This document shows positions 16,421 to 24,959 of a stretch of 37,928 nt of DNA, in pieces. Source of the stretch: Sulfurovum sp. 16-42-52 (GTDB lineage: Bacteria > Campylobacterota > Campylobacteria > Campylobacterales > Sulfurovaceae); the NCBI GenBank assembly GCA_002281755.1, contig NCHB01000015.1, forward strand, positions 1 through 37,928, given 5' to 3'. The notes beneath the pieces are model-generated. The model ran no database searches. It saw only the letters and a program-made list of their open reading frames with translations, and was not told the origin of the DNA. The position numbers were made by a program, and so were the translations under genes. The stretch's first letter is position 1. Each line of letters begins with the position of its first letter.

Positions 16421-17011
16421 ATGCTTGCATTAACTATCTTATCTGTCTTTGTCCTGATTGTCTTTTTACTTATTTTTCTTGAATATAGAAATGAGAAGAA
16501 ATACCAAGACGAAAGACGAAAACAACGTCAGCAAAGCAACCATCCGACAAAGAAACCAGACAGCATCAAGCAACCTGAGCCAAAAATTGAAGTAAGGCAC
16601 GAGCAAAAACCTGAACCAAAACCTGAACCAAAACCTGAACCAAAAATTGAAGTCAAACCTGAACCAAAAAAATTACCTGAAGGAAATTATCCGCCTTTTA
16701 CGCATATCCGTCTTCTGGAGATGGGACTTTCAGATGAAGAAGCAAAAGAATTTGTACTTGAGCTTATTCCTCAAATACAGACGCAAATCCCCCTCATCCT
16801 AGAAGCCACCCAAGCACTTGATTTTCACAAAATGGAACGATTGACACACAGCATCAAAGGTTCAGCAACCAACTTGGGTACCGGAGGCGTGTCCGATCTC
16901 TTGGTTGCTTACAATACCTACCTCAAAACCGGTACGGACATCGACATCGCCAAAGCCTATTTTGACCATTTGGTGCGTTACAACTCTGAGCTAAAAGAGC
17001 AATACAGTTAA
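16421..17011 (+). CDS. Membrane-anchored Hpt (histidine phosphotransfer) protein with PEPK repeats
   Basis: This 196-residue protein has an N-terminal transmembrane helix (about 3-21), then a highly charged region. A Pro/Glu/Lys-rich stretch follows (PEPK and KIEVKPEPK units, about 48-82), and last an Hpt four-helix domain with the phospho-accepting His in HSIKGSATNLG (about 143-153). Hpt domains relay phosphate between hybrid kinases and response regulators. No kinase or regulator is adjacent, so the partner is unknown. The start is ATG 16421 with AAGGAG 4 nt before it; an in-frame TTG at 16406 lies upstream of that RBS. The stop shares TTAA with the recN stop. Confidence 0.82.
   Translation: MLALTILSVFVLIVFLLIFLEYRNEKKYQDERRKQRQQSNHPTKKPDSIKQPEPKIEVRHEQKPEPKPEPKPEPKIEVKPEPKKLPEGNYPPFTHIRLLEMGLSDEEAKEFVLELIPQIQTQIPLILEATQALDFHKMERLTHSIKGSATNLGTGGVSDLLVAYNTYLKTGTDIDIAKAYFDHLVRYNSELKEQYS
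16610..16669 (+). repeat. In-frame 12-bp tandem repeat in the Hpt gene
   Basis: CCTGAACCAAAA occurs three times in direct tandem (16610-16645) and once more at 16658-16669 after a 12-nt spacer. A variant (CCTGAGCCAAAA) stands at 16574-16585. It encodes PEPK units. A 12-bp unit keeps the frame, so copy-number change would only lengthen or shorten the linker between the membrane anchor and the Hpt domain. Confidence 0.75.
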
Positions 17012-18540
17012 AGAGAACGTAACTTTTTAGCAAACTCTACCGCTTCAGCCGTAGGTTTCTCTCCGGCGATGATGCGTGCTATCTCCACGATGCGTGCGGC
17101 ATCATCCAACACTTCTACCTTTGCATGTTCTGCTGTTTTACTGACAACAAGATGTTGATGTGCTTTGGCGCTCAGATGAGGCTGATGTGAAATGGCAAAA
17201 ATTTGATAGGCCGATGAGAGTTGATAGATCATATCGGCTATGGCTATGGATTCATCCCCGCTAACATTGGCATCTATCTCATCCAAGATGAGTACACCCC
17301 CGCTAACATTTTGCGAGGGGATGGTACTTGCCAGTAGAGCCAAACGCACACGGTTGAACTCACCACCACTAAGAGTTGCTGTTTTGGATATGCCCAGCTG
17401 TGCATCCACAGCGTCTTTACCCTTTGCATCCAAAGCTACAGCAGAAAATACAAAACGAAGGGCTGGGAGTTTCAAAGTACGCAAATAAACCGCCAAACGC
17501 TCCTCGAGCACCAAGGCTTCGTGTTGGCGCATCTGTGAAAGTTTCGAGGCAAGGATGGTGAGCTCTGAAAACTCCAAAGCTAAAAATGATTCCAGCATAC
17601 TTTTGTCTTTTTCACTGTTTTGGTACCCTAAAAGCTCTTTTGCTTTTGCTTCTTTGTACAGCAAAGCCTCTTCTATGCTTCCATAACGGTTTTTGAGTGA
17701 AGTAAGATTGCTTAGACGATCAAGAACTTCTTCGACATTCACCTCATCAAGTTCATCTGCAAGTGCTTCTGTCTCCTCAAAGTCGGCACGAAGCTGATTC
17801 ATAGCATCCCCAAAAAATGAGGCATCTTTATCCAGCAGTCTATAAACCTCTTCTATGCTACTTTCAAGCGTAAAAATACCCATCGCAGCAGAGAGTGCCT
17901 CTTTGATTTTATCCATTCGCGAAAGATGCTGTTTGATTTTGAGCAGCTCCTCTTCTTCACCTACACGCGGATTGATCGCAACGATTTTTTCTATCTCATA
18001 AGTGGCAAACTCTATCAGTTCAGCCAGTTTGCTTTCCTCATCTTTTATCTTGGAAAGTTGTAGTGCTTTTTGTTTGTAAGTGTGGTAGCGTTTTTGGTAC
18101 TCTTTGAGCAGCTGTTTAAACGTTTTGTCTTTTGAGGCAAGCTGTGCATCCAGTATCCCCAAAAGCATTTCAGACTCAAAACCACCCCTGTCACGCACAG
18201 ACAGATAGTTTACATAGGGAGTAAACATCTCTTGGAGTGTTTTTTTGGAGATATTTTGCCCCTCTATAAAATAACGCAGATTCTCTTTTTTCACGGTTTT
18301 GATGGTGAGTTCATCTCCCAGCTCATACGCTTCATGTTCCAGCTTTTGTGGCTTGCGTAGGCTCACTTCACAGACTGAGGCTGCGCCTTGAGTTGTGTAT
18401 CCAAATGCGGACAAGATCGCAGACATCAGGACTGATTTTCCTGCTCCGCTAGGACCGGTCAGTACCACCAAGCCCTTCTCAAACTCCAACTCTACTTCAT
18501 CAAACGCAAGCAGTTCACGCAGATATAGGCGTTCTATCAA
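17008..18540 (-). CDS. recN: DNA repair protein RecN
   Basis: This SMC-like ATPase helps in double-strand break repair. Its 510 residues are a little shorter than the 550 of E. coli, as in other Campylobacterota. The N-terminal half-ATPase has the Walker A GPSGAGKS (29-36). The middle is coiled coil (about 150-330, rich in Glu/Lys/Leu). The C-terminal half-ATPase has the ABC signature LSGGEFNRVRLALLAS (about 387-402), Walker B VLILDEIDANVSGDES and the ISHQPHLSA switch His. It starts inside the nadK end (4-nt overlap), so nadK-recN is one transcript. Confidence 0.94.
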   Translation of the reverse strand: MIERLYLRELLAFDEVELEFEKGLVVLTGPSGAGKSVLMSAILSAFGYTTQGAASVCEVSLRKPQKLEHEAYELGDELTIKTVKKENLRYFIEGQNISKKTLQEMFTPYVNYLSVRDRGGFESEMLLGILDAQLASKDKTFKQLLKEYQKRYHTYKQKALQLSKIKDEESKLAELIEFATYEIEKIVAINPRVGEEEELLKIKQHLSRMDKIKEALSAAMGIFTLESSIEEVYRLLDKDASFFGDAMNQLRADFEETEALADELDEVNVEEVLDRLSNLTSLKNRYGSIEEALLYKEAKAKELLGYQNSEKDKSMLESFLALEFSELTILASKLSQMRQHEALVLEERLAVYLRTLKLPALRFVFSAVALDAKGKDAVDAQLGISKTATLSGGEFNRVRLALLASTIPSQNVSGGVLILDEIDANVSGDESIAIADMIYQLSSAYQIFAISHQPHLSAKAHQHLVVSKTAEHAKVEVLDDAARIVEIARIIAGEKPTAEAVEFAKKLRSL

Positions 18541-19421
18541 TTTGCATCACCCCACGAAAGTTTTTCCCTTAGAACTGAAAAATAATTACGCCCTTTTGTG
18601 TGCAGAAGCTTTGCTCCCTCTGCCGCTCCACCAAGATGCAAGACATCACCTTCTTTTAGGCTGTAGCGTTCTTGCCCGTCTATACTGGCGATCGCATCAT
18701 ATTTTTCTGCATCCAGCTCTATGTAAAATTGGGTTGGCACCACCAAAGGACGCTGATTGGTCAAAGAGTGCGCCATAACAGGAGTTATGATGAATGCTTC
18801 AGTAAGCGGATAAACAACCGGTCCGCCCGCAGCCAGATTGTACGCCGTTGAGCCTGTGGGCGTGGAGATGATGAGTCCGTCACCTCTATAAGAGTTGAAA
18901 CGCGCTCCGTCAATGGAGGCATTGACCTTGACCATCTTGGAGGGTATTGCAGAGGAGATGACCACATCATTCAATGCAAAAAAGTCTATTTTTTCACCTG
19001 AAGCCTTTTGGATATAGCCTGCAATCATCATACGATTGTCTATACGATAATCTCCGGCAAAAAGCTGTTCTAAAAAACTATCAACACCTTCTATGGTAAT
19101 ATCTGCCAAAAAGCCCAAATTACCGGCATTGATTCCCACAACAGGTTTATGGTGGCCGTAGCTTCGACGCACCAAAGAAAGCAGTGTGCCGTCCCCCCCA
19201 AGGGAGACCAGAAAGTCAGACGCGTCACACATCACATCAAAATCCAAACCTTCAAGTCCTATCATATTTGCAGAATTCTTAGCCAAAAGAACCCGTACCC
19301 CTCTTGCTTCAAATTGTGCTTTAATTTTTTCATAAATGGGTTTAATCTCGACCGTATTGGGCTTGAGTACAAAACCTGCTGTTTTAATCTGTGCTAATTG
19401 CTTCAAAAACATCTTCTCCAT
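18537..19421 (-). CDS. nadK: NAD kinase
   Basis: It phosphorylates NAD to NADP, the only route to NADP in bacteria. The 294-residue protein has the catalytic GGDGT (75-79) and the NAD-binding loop GSTAYNLAAGGPV (about 184-196), plus a conserved GNLGFLAD segment. Two starts are possible. ATG 19421 has no RBS, and ATG 19412 lies 3 nt after a GGAG inside the longer reading frame, which is too close to be ideal. The first is kept, with only three residues at stake. The gene is followed by recN with a 4-nt overlap. Confidence 0.93.
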   Translation of the reverse strand: MEKMFLKQLAQIKTAGFVLKPNTVEIKPIYEKIKAQFEARGVRVLLAKNSANMIGLEGLDFDVMCDASDFLVSLGGDGTLLSLVRRSYGHHKPVVGINAGNLGFLADITIEGVDSFLEQLFAGDYRIDNRMMIAGYIQKASGEKIDFFALNDVVISSAIPSKMVKVNASIDGARFNSYRGDGLIISTPTGSTAYNLAAGGPVVYPLTEAFIITPVMAHSLTNQRPLVVPTQFYIELDAEKYDAIASIDGQERYSLKEGDVLHLGGAAEGAKLLHTKGRNYFSVLREKLSWGDAN

Positions 19422-19497
19422 TTATTTAATGAATGTTAGCGTAACATAATGTTGCTTTGGTGTTCAAAACGCTGTCACATTGTCACATTTTTAAGGC

Positions 19498-19569
19498 TTA
19501 AGGGCACCTCTAACTGTTGTGAGCATTACCTATTGCTAGATATGCCCTTAAACTACTTTTGGCTATAAT
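19498..19569 (+). promoter_or_regulatory. aspS promoter with a 9-bp inverted repeat
   Basis: TATAAT (19564-19569, within GGCTATAATCC) is the -10 box for aspS. Upstream, TTAAGGGCA (19498-19506) and TGCCCTTAA (19543-19551) form a perfect 9-bp inverted repeat 36 nt apart. The right arm covers the -35 position. The site could be a two-half operator or a looped regulator site. It is not in the transcript if the -10 is right, so an RNA leader is unlikely. Confidence 0.45.
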
Positions 19570-19602
19570 CCCCCTCAAACTATAAATGACAGAGGATTGC
19601 GC

Positions 19603-21354
19603 GTGAGAACACATTATTGTGCAGAGATAAATGAAAAACATATTGGTGAAGAGGTCACGGTAGCAGGCTGGGTCTCTAGCCGCAGAGACCATGGTGGGCT
19701 TATCTTTATCGACCTTAGAGACAAAGATGAAGTCATACAGCTCGTCTGTGACCCTGCAGAAAATCCCGACGCGCACAAAATAGCCGAAGAGGTAAGAGAC
19801 CAGTTTGTGCTTGTGGCTAGAGGAGTCATGCGCGCTAGAGGTGAAGGACTTGAAAACCCCAAACTTAAAACGGGCAAAGTGGAAATGGTGGTTAAAAGTC
19901 TGGTCATAGAAAACCGTTCCAAACCAATGCCTTTTGACTTGGGTGATGAAAAGGTCAATGAAGAGATTAAACTTAAATACCGTTATCTTGAACTGAGAAC
20001 ACAAAAATCCTATGACATTTTTAAACTGCGTTCCAAAGCAACCATCGCTGCGCGAAATGCCCTTGATGCCTTAAACTTTTTGGAAGTGGAAACACCGATT
20101 TTGACCAAATCAACCCCTGAAGGTGCGAGAGATTATCTGGTACCCTCTCGTGTGCATGGCGGTGAGTTTTATGCCCTTCCGCAATCTCCGCAGCTTTTCA
20201 AACAACTTTTGATGGTAGGCGGGTTTGATCGTTATTTTCAGATAGCCAAATGTTTCAGAGATGAAGACCTTAGAGCTGACAGACAACCAGAATTTACACA
20301 AATAGATGTTGAGATGTCTTTTTGTACCCAAGAAGATGTTATCACTGTGGCTGAAAACCTCATCCATAACATTTTTTGTAAATGCGGTTTTGATATTCCT
20401 GCTACTTTTAAGCGTATGCCTTACGCTGAAGCGATGGAGAACTACGGTTCAGACAAGCCCGATATGCGCTATGATTTAAAGATGGTTGATGTCATCGATA
20501 TTTTTGAGCGATGTGACAATGAGATTTTCTCAAACATTGCAAAAGCACCCAAAAAGAACCGTATCAAAGCACTCAAAGTGCCAAAAGGGGATGAGATTTT
20601 CTCCAAACGCCAAATGAAAAGCTTTGAAGACTATGTCCGCAAGTTTGGCGCTTCAGGGCTTGGGTACTTCCAGATGAAAGAAGATGGTCTCAAAGGGCCA
20701 CTTGCGAAGTTCTTTACTGAAGAGGATTTGCAAGCCATTGTAGAACGATGTGAACTTGAAGTTGGCGATGCGGTCTTCTTTGGTGCAGGTGAGAAAAAAC
20801 TGGTACTTGACTATATGGGTCGTTTCCGTATTTATCTGGCTGAGACAATGGAAATCATCCCACAAGACACATTTGAGTTTTTATGGGTGATGGATTTTCC
20901 AATGTTTGAAGTGGAAAATGGTAGAGTTAAAGCCCTTCACCACCCTTTCACACAACCAAAAACCCTAGACTATGAAGACATCGAAGAGATAGAGTCTATC
21001 GCGTATGACATCGTGCTCAACGGTACTGAGCTTGGCGGTGGGTCTATTCGTATCCATAAAGAGGCAATGCAGGCAGAGATATTTAAACTCCTTGGCATCA
21101 GTGAAGAAGAAGCGCAGGAAAAATTTGGCTTCTTACTCGATGCACTCAAGTTTGGTGCGCCTCCGCATGGTGGTTTTGCTTTGGGTCTTGACAGACTCAT
21201 TATGCTTATGACGGGTGCAAGCAGCATCAGAGAAGTCATCGCATTCCCTAAAACACAAAAAGCACAGTGTTTGCTTACACAAGCACCAAGCCCAGTAGAT
21301 GAAGAGCAGCTCAAAGAGTTAAGCCTTCGCATTAGACAAACACCAAAAGCCTAA
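19603..21354 (+). CDS. aspS: Aspartyl-tRNA synthetase
   Basis: This class II synthetase charges tRNA-Asp. The 583-residue protein has an N-terminal OB-fold anticodon domain ([23 protein letters not shown]), motif 2 with [18 protein letters not shown], a bacterial GAD insert (about 280-410), and motif 3 [11 protein letters not shown] (about 527-537). The start is GTG 19603: AGAGGA stands 6 nt before it, whereas the TTG at 19597 abuts the RBS. In relatives such as Helicobacter the enzyme also charges tRNA-Asn, which GatCAB then amidates; whether that holds here cannot be told from the sequence by eye. adk follows 9 nt later. Confidence 0.95.
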   Translation: MRTHYCAEINEKHIGEEVTVAGWVSSRRDHGGLIFIDLRDKDEVIQLVCDPAENPDAHKIAEEVRDQFVLVARGVMRARGEGLENPKLKTGKVEMVVKSLVIENRSKPMPFDLGDEKVNEEIKLKYRYLELRTQKSYDIFKLRSKATIAARNALDALNFLEVETPILTKSTPEGARDYLVPSRVHGGEFYALPQSPQLFKQLLMVGGFDRYFQIAKCFRDEDLRADRQPEFTQIDVEMSFCTQEDVITVAENLIHNIFCKCGFDIPATFKRMPYAEAMENYGSDKPDMRYDLKMVDVIDIFERCDNEIFSNIAKAPKKNRIKALKVPKGDEIFSKRQMKSFEDYVRKFGASGLGYFQMKEDGLKGPLAKFFTEEDLQAIVERCELEVGDAVFFGAGEKKLVLDYMGRFRIYLAETMEIIPQDTFEFLWVMDFPMFEVENGRVKALHHPFTQPKTLDYEDIEEIESIAYDIVLNGTELGGGSIRIHKEAMQAEIFKLLGISEEEAQEKFGFLLDALKFGAPPHGGFALGLDRLIMLMTGASSIREVIAFPKTQKAQCLLTQAPSPVDEEQLKELSLRIRQTPKA

Positions 21355-21363
21355 AGGATAGAC

Positions 21364-21954
21364 ATGAAAAAATTATTTCTCATCATTGGAGCACCGGGTT
21401 CGGGCAAAACAACCGATGCCAGTATCATCGCCCAAAACAACGACACCATCGTGCACTACTCCACAGGTGATATGCTTCGCGAGGAAGTAGCAAGTGGTTC
21501 AACACTTGGTCAAGAGATAGAAAGCTACATCTCCAAAGGGGCGCTCGTACCTCTTGATATCATTGTAAATACCATCGTGACAGCCATCAACAATGCACCC
21601 GTCAATACCGTACTCATAGATGGCTACCCAAGAAGTACTGAACAGATGACCGCCTTTGATGCACTGGTAGCAAAAGAAGAAAACATCGAACTGGCTTCTG
21701 TCATCGAAGTAAGAGTCTCCGAGCAAGTTGCGCGTGAGAGGATCTTAGGTCGCCGTGCCGAAGCAGCACCGGGACAAGAACGTTCAGATGACAGTGAAGA
21801 AGTATTTAACGACAGGATGAAAATCTACACTGATCCCTTGACAGAAATCCAAGCATTTTATACGCAAAAAAATCTTCTCAAAGTCATATCAGGGGAGAGA
21901 ACACTTGAGGAAGTTGTGGCAGACATGGAAGCCTTTATTAAAAACAATATGTAA
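21364..21954 (+). CDS. adk: Adenylate kinase
   Basis: It interconverts AMP + ATP and two ADP. The 196-residue protein has P-loop GAPGSGKTT (9-17), the AMP-binding STGDMLREEVASGS (about 33-46), IDGYPRS (about 84-90) and GRRAEAAPGQERSDDSEEVFNDR (starting about 127). The lid is only a short loop and lacks the Cys4 zinc finger, giving the small Adk of the Campylobacterota. It is co-transcribed after aspS (9-nt gap), and its transcript ends at the hairpin 21961-21992. Confidence 0.94.
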   Translation: MKKLFLIIGAPGSGKTTDASIIAQNNDTIVHYSTGDMLREEVASGSTLGQEIESYISKGALVPLDIIVNTIVTAINNAPVNTVLIDGYPRSTEQMTAFDALVAKEENIELASVIEVRVSEQVARERILGRRAEAAPGQERSDDSEEVFNDRMKIYTDPLTEIQAFYTQKNLLKVISGERTLEEVVADMEAFIKNNM

Positions 21955-21960
21955 ACCTAT

Positions 21961-21992
21961 CGCCCGCTCATGCAGTGGGCGCATCTCTTTTT
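21961..21992 (+). terminator. Rho-independent terminator after adk
   Basis: CGCCCGCT and AGTGGGCG form an 8-bp stem (one G-T pair) around CATGC, 7 nt after the adk stop, followed by CATCTCTTTTT. This is the clearest terminator in the window. Confidence 0.75.
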
Positions 21993-22077
21993 ATACTTCT
22001 ACAGACACACTATTTAACATAATAAAAACAAATAGTATACAATCAATATAAAATATATGTCAAAAAGCAAAATATCC

Positions 22078-22106
22078 TTTAATATTAAATAAAATTTGGA
22101 TATGAT
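22078..22106 (+). promoter_or_regulatory. fadL promoter with palindrome at -35
   Basis: TATGAT (22101-22106) is a likely -10 box 30 nt before the ATG. TTTAATATTAAA (22078-22089) is a perfect 12-bp palindrome across the -35 region, and ATATCC/GGATAT arms (about 22072-22077 and 22098-22103) bracket it. The area is over 80% A/T. It could be an operator, or just A/T-rich promoter sequence. Confidence 0.35.
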
Positions 22107-22136
22107 AGAGCTACAACAATTTAAAAGGACAAGAAA

Positions 22137-23384
22137 ATGAAAACAACACAAACACTAGGAAAATTGATCGCACTTTCGCTTATCGCTTCAGCAACACTCC
22201 ATGCAACTAACGGAGATAACCTGATTGCAGTCGGTGCAAAAGCAAGAGGTATGGGTGGGACAGGTATTGCTGTGAGCCATGGCGCAGAATCATCACTTGG
22301 TAATGGTGCGATGATTACAAGCGTAGAAGGTACTGAAATTGATTTTGGTGGTACCATTTTTTTACCTGATATTGAAACAACTATTACAGGATTCAATCCA
22401 GGATTTGGCGTAAACTTTACTGATCCATCATTTACCTCTGATGCTGATACAAACATGATTCCTGAAGTATCTATCGTACATAAAATTAACGAAAACTGGT
22501 ATATCGGTGTTGGTATGTGGGGTACAGCTGGCTTGGGTGTTGACTACAGTAATGCTACAGGTGGCGCATTCAACAATTTTAACATGGTAACAAACCTCCA
22601 GCTTCTTCAATTTGGTGTACCCATTGCATACAAAACTGAAGGTTTAAGTCTTGCTGTAACTCCCGTTATGCAATACGGTAACTTGGATATCAATTATGAC
22701 AGTACTGCACTTGGCGGTAGCTCAGTAGGTGCCGGATTGGCTCAAGATTTTGGTTTTGGCTACAATCTTGGTCTCGCCTATGATTTTGCTGCACAAGGTA
22801 TGGCGGGTCTTACTTTTGGTGCAACTTACAAATCTTCAATAGAAATGGAATATAAACATCAGCTTACTACAGCAGTAGGTCCTTTTACAATGGGACAACC
22901 TTTAACTTTGTTACCCAATGGAGATAAACTTGAACAGCCTTCTGAATATGGTCTAGGTCTTGCTTATGTTATGGGTCAACATACTTTTGCTTTTGATTAC
23001 AAAAACATTCAGTGGTCAGATGCCAAAGGTTACCAAGATTTTGGATGGGAAGACCAAGATGTGTATGCTTTTGGTTACCAATATACACAAGACAACTGGG
23101 CATTAAGAGCAGGTTACAATTATGCTGATTCTGCTGTGGTTGAAGGAATGGATCCAAGACTAAACTTCTTTAACCTTCTTGGCTTCCCTGCAACTGCACA
23201 AAGTCACTATACTCTAGGTGGAAGCTATGGCATAACAGAAGCATTTTCAGTTGACCTTGCTTATGTTTATGCTCCTACAACTACTGAAACATACGATATC
23301 AGTGCATTGTTCGGTCCTGGCGCAAATGTCAGTACAGACCACAGAGAAGACAGTCTTTCTATCCAGTTAGCGTATAAATTCTAA
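22137..23384 (+). CDS. FadL/OmpP1-family outer membrane porin
   Basis: This 415-residue outer membrane beta-barrel transports long-chain fatty acids or other hydrophobic compounds. It has a signal peptide (about 1-24), then the family N-terminal hatch signature AVGAKARGMGGTGIAVSHGA. Alternating aromatic/polar strands follow, ending in SIQLAYKF with a terminal Phe, as in outer membrane barrels. RBS AAAAGGACA precedes ATG. It stands alone, with a terminator upstream (after adk) and one after it. The hydrophobic substrate is unknown; in Campylobacterota hydrocarbon uptake is not a given. Confidence 0.9.
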   Translation: MKTTQTLGKLIALSLIASATLHATNGDNLIAVGAKARGMGGTGIAVSHGAESSLGNGAMITSVEGTEIDFGGTIFLPDIETTITGFNPGFGVNFTDPSFTSDADTNMIPEVSIVHKINENWYIGVGMWGTAGLGVDYSNATGGAFNNFNMVTNLQLLQFGVPIAYKTEGLSLAVTPVMQYGNLDINYDSTALGGSSVGAGLAQDFGFGYNLGLAYDFAAQGMAGLTFGATYKSSIEMEYKHQLTTAVGPFTMGQPLTLLPNGDKLEQPSEYGLGLAYVMGQHTFAFDYKNIQWSDAKGYQDFGWEDQDVYAFGYQYTQDNWALRAGYNYADSAVVEGMDPRLNFFNLLGFPATAQSHYTLGGSYGITEAFSVDLAYVYAPTTTETYDISALFGPGANVSTDHREDSLSIQLAYKF

Positions 23385-23404
23385 TCGCTCTTGCGATATC
23401 TTTT

Positions 23405-23428
23405 GAAGAGATGCTTAGTCATCTCTTC
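23405..23428 (+). terminator. Hairpin terminator after the fadL-like gene
   Basis: GAAGAGATG and CATCTCTTC form a perfect 9-bp stem with loop CTTAGT, 20 nt after the stop, followed by ATTCTTCATTAT. The T-run is weak but the position is right. Confidence 0.6.
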
Positions 23429-23509
23429 ATTCTTCATTATCTAAACTATTTCACCACACTGCTTTTAAAAACAAAGCGATAACCCCTCAATCATTTACAT
23501 TTTATAGGG

Positions 23510-23515
23510 TATAAT
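23510..23515 (+). promoter_or_regulatory. -10 box of the SYLF gene
   Basis: TATAAT within AGGGTATAATAAAT, 28 nt before the ATG at 23543; RBS AAAGGA at 23531-23536. Confidence 0.5.
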
Positions 23516-23542
23516 AAATCAAATGATTTTAAAGGATTTTAC

Positions 23543-24094
23543 ATGTACAACAAACACAACAAGCTTCTTGGTATATTCATGGTTATCTCCTTTCTTTTGG
23601 TGCAAGGTTTATGGGCAAAATCTGCAAGCAACATCAATGCAGATACAGATGCTGCCATAGAAAAATTTAAAAGAGAAGTACCAGGAGGAGCTAATTTTCT
23701 CTCTAAAGTCAAAGGATATCTTGTCTTTCCTTCGGTGATAAAAGGTGGCTTCATAGTCGGTGCAGAGTATGGAGAAGGTGCATTGCGCATCAATGAGGAA
23801 ACAAAATATTATTACAGTATGACCTCAGGTTCTTTGGGTTGGCAAATTGGAGGACAGGTTTACTCTGTAGTGATTGCTTTTGTATCTCAAAATGCTTTGG
23901 ATAATTTTATCAGAAGCAACGGATGGGAAGCGGGTGTAGACGGCTCAATCGCTGTCGCAGAATGGGGAAAAGGTAAAGATCTTACCAGTATCAGCTATGA
24001 AAAACCGATTGTCGCTTTTATCTTTGATCAAAAAGGTCTCATGGCAAGTGCAAGTATCAAAGGAACTAAGTTCCAAAAAATCATACCAAATTAA
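23543..24094 (+). CDS. Periplasmic SYLF-domain lipid-binding protein
   Basis: This 183-residue protein has a signal peptide (about 1-25, ending LWAKS) and then a SYLF (Ysc84/DUF500) domain filling the rest. Typical segments are FLSKVKGYLVFPSVIKGGF, VGAEYGEGALRI, YYSMTSGSLGWQIGGQ and a C-terminal LMASASIKGTKFQKI. SYLF domains bind phosphoinositides or other lipids in eukaryotes; bacterial members are secreted, with unknown roles. It has its own promoter and good RBS. Its 3' end overlaps the convergent radical SAM gene by 14 nt. Confidence 0.88.
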   Translation: MYNKHNKLLGIFMVISFLLVQGLWAKSASNINADTDAAIEKFKREVPGGANFLSKVKGYLVFPSVIKGGFIVGAEYGEGALRINEETKYYYSMTSGSLGWQIGGQVYSVVIAFVSQNALDNFIRSNGWEAGVDGSIAVAEWGKGKDLTSISYEKPIVAFIFDQKGLMASASIKGTKFQKIIPN

Positions 24095-24953
24095 ACCTTT
24101 CTTTGTAAGAACACTTCTGGCAAAGCTCTTCACTCGCTTTGCCTACTTTAAATCCTTCCACCATAGCAACAGCGCGCTTAGAGTTTAAGATACTCTCCAA
24201 ACGCTCCTCGTGTAAATCTCCAAGCTCTATAATCCCGTCACAATCCAAACAACAAGGCACGACTTTCCCGCTTGCTAAAATGGCAACATGGGACTGAAGC
24301 CCTTGGCACGTGCCGTCTCCGTAATGGGTGTTTTTTAGTGAGGGCCACTCAAAATAAGTATCAAAATGTACAAGCACTTTGGGTGCCAAACGTATATTTT
24401 TGGGTCTTTGGGCGTAGATAGTATCCAAATCAAGCCTCACACCAAACGAGGAAGAAAGTGTCTCAAAAAGTGTTTCGTTGAAGTTCTGTTCACTCATTTG
24501 TTCATCCAGATTCCACACACGAAGGTTGATAAACACTTCCTCTGCTTGTTCAACCTTGGCTTTACAAAGCGAAAGCACAGGTGTGATATATTGATCAAAG
24601 GTTAAAGAAGTGTCATTTTTGTTAAAGCTGTTAAGAGAAATATTGATCTGTTTTACGCAGGGATGAAACAGAGTATCATACGAGTGTTTTTTTAAAAAAT
24701 ATCCGCTCGTTGTCAGCATGGCTCTGAGTCCATGTTTGTGCAAGATATCCAGATAGGCTTTCAAATTTGGCTGTGTAAGCGGATCGCCTACCACATGACA
24801 GGCTATCTCTTTGGTATAGTCTTTGGCTTGCATGACTACAGATTCAAAAAAGTCAAGATCCATTGCATTGGTAGGTAGAGACTTCGTAGGGCAAAAACTG
24901 CACGAGAGTCCGCACACATTGGTAATCTCCATATAGATACGGTAAAACTTCAT
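24081..24953 (-). CDS. Radical SAM enzyme with SPASM domain
   Basis: This 290-residue protein begins with the iron-sulfur and S-adenosylmethionine site, CGLSCSFC in the CxxxCxxC spacing (C14, C18, C21). A radical SAM barrel follows, with HVVGDPLTQPNL and TTSGYFL. The C-terminal SPASM-type Cys cluster runs CQGLQSHVAILASGKVVPCC, then LDCDG, and ends with ELCQKC. SPASM proteins modify peptides or small molecules through extra iron-sulfur clusters; the substrate here is unknown. ATG 24953 is chosen because AGGG lies 4 nt before it; a GTG directly upstream (24956) is possible. It follows the Cys-rich periplasmic protein gene by 6 nt and is therefore in the same operon. Confidence 0.88.
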   Translation of the reverse strand: MKFYRIYMEITNVCGLSCSFCPTKSLPTNAMDLDFFESVVMQAKDYTKEIACHVVGDPLTQPNLKAYLDILHKHGLRAMLTTSGYFLKKHSYDTLFHPCVKQINISLNSFNKNDTSLTFDQYITPVLSLCKAKVEQAEEVFINLRVWNLDEQMSEQNFNETLFETLSSSFGVRLDLDTIYAQRPKNIRLAPKVLVHFDTYFEWPSLKNTHYGDGTCQGLQSHVAILASGKVVPCCLDCDGIIELGDLHEERLESILNSKRAVAMVEGFKVGKASEELCQKCSYKERFNLV

Positions 24954-24959
24954 CACACC

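Noticed and set aside
16610-16669. CRISPR-like or mobile repeat
   Set aside because: The 12-bp unit is in frame, coding for PEPK, without spacers.
19510-20004. Reverse open frame (164 codons) opposite aspS
   Set aside because: It lies antisense to the conserved OB-fold of AspRS and no family is recognisable.
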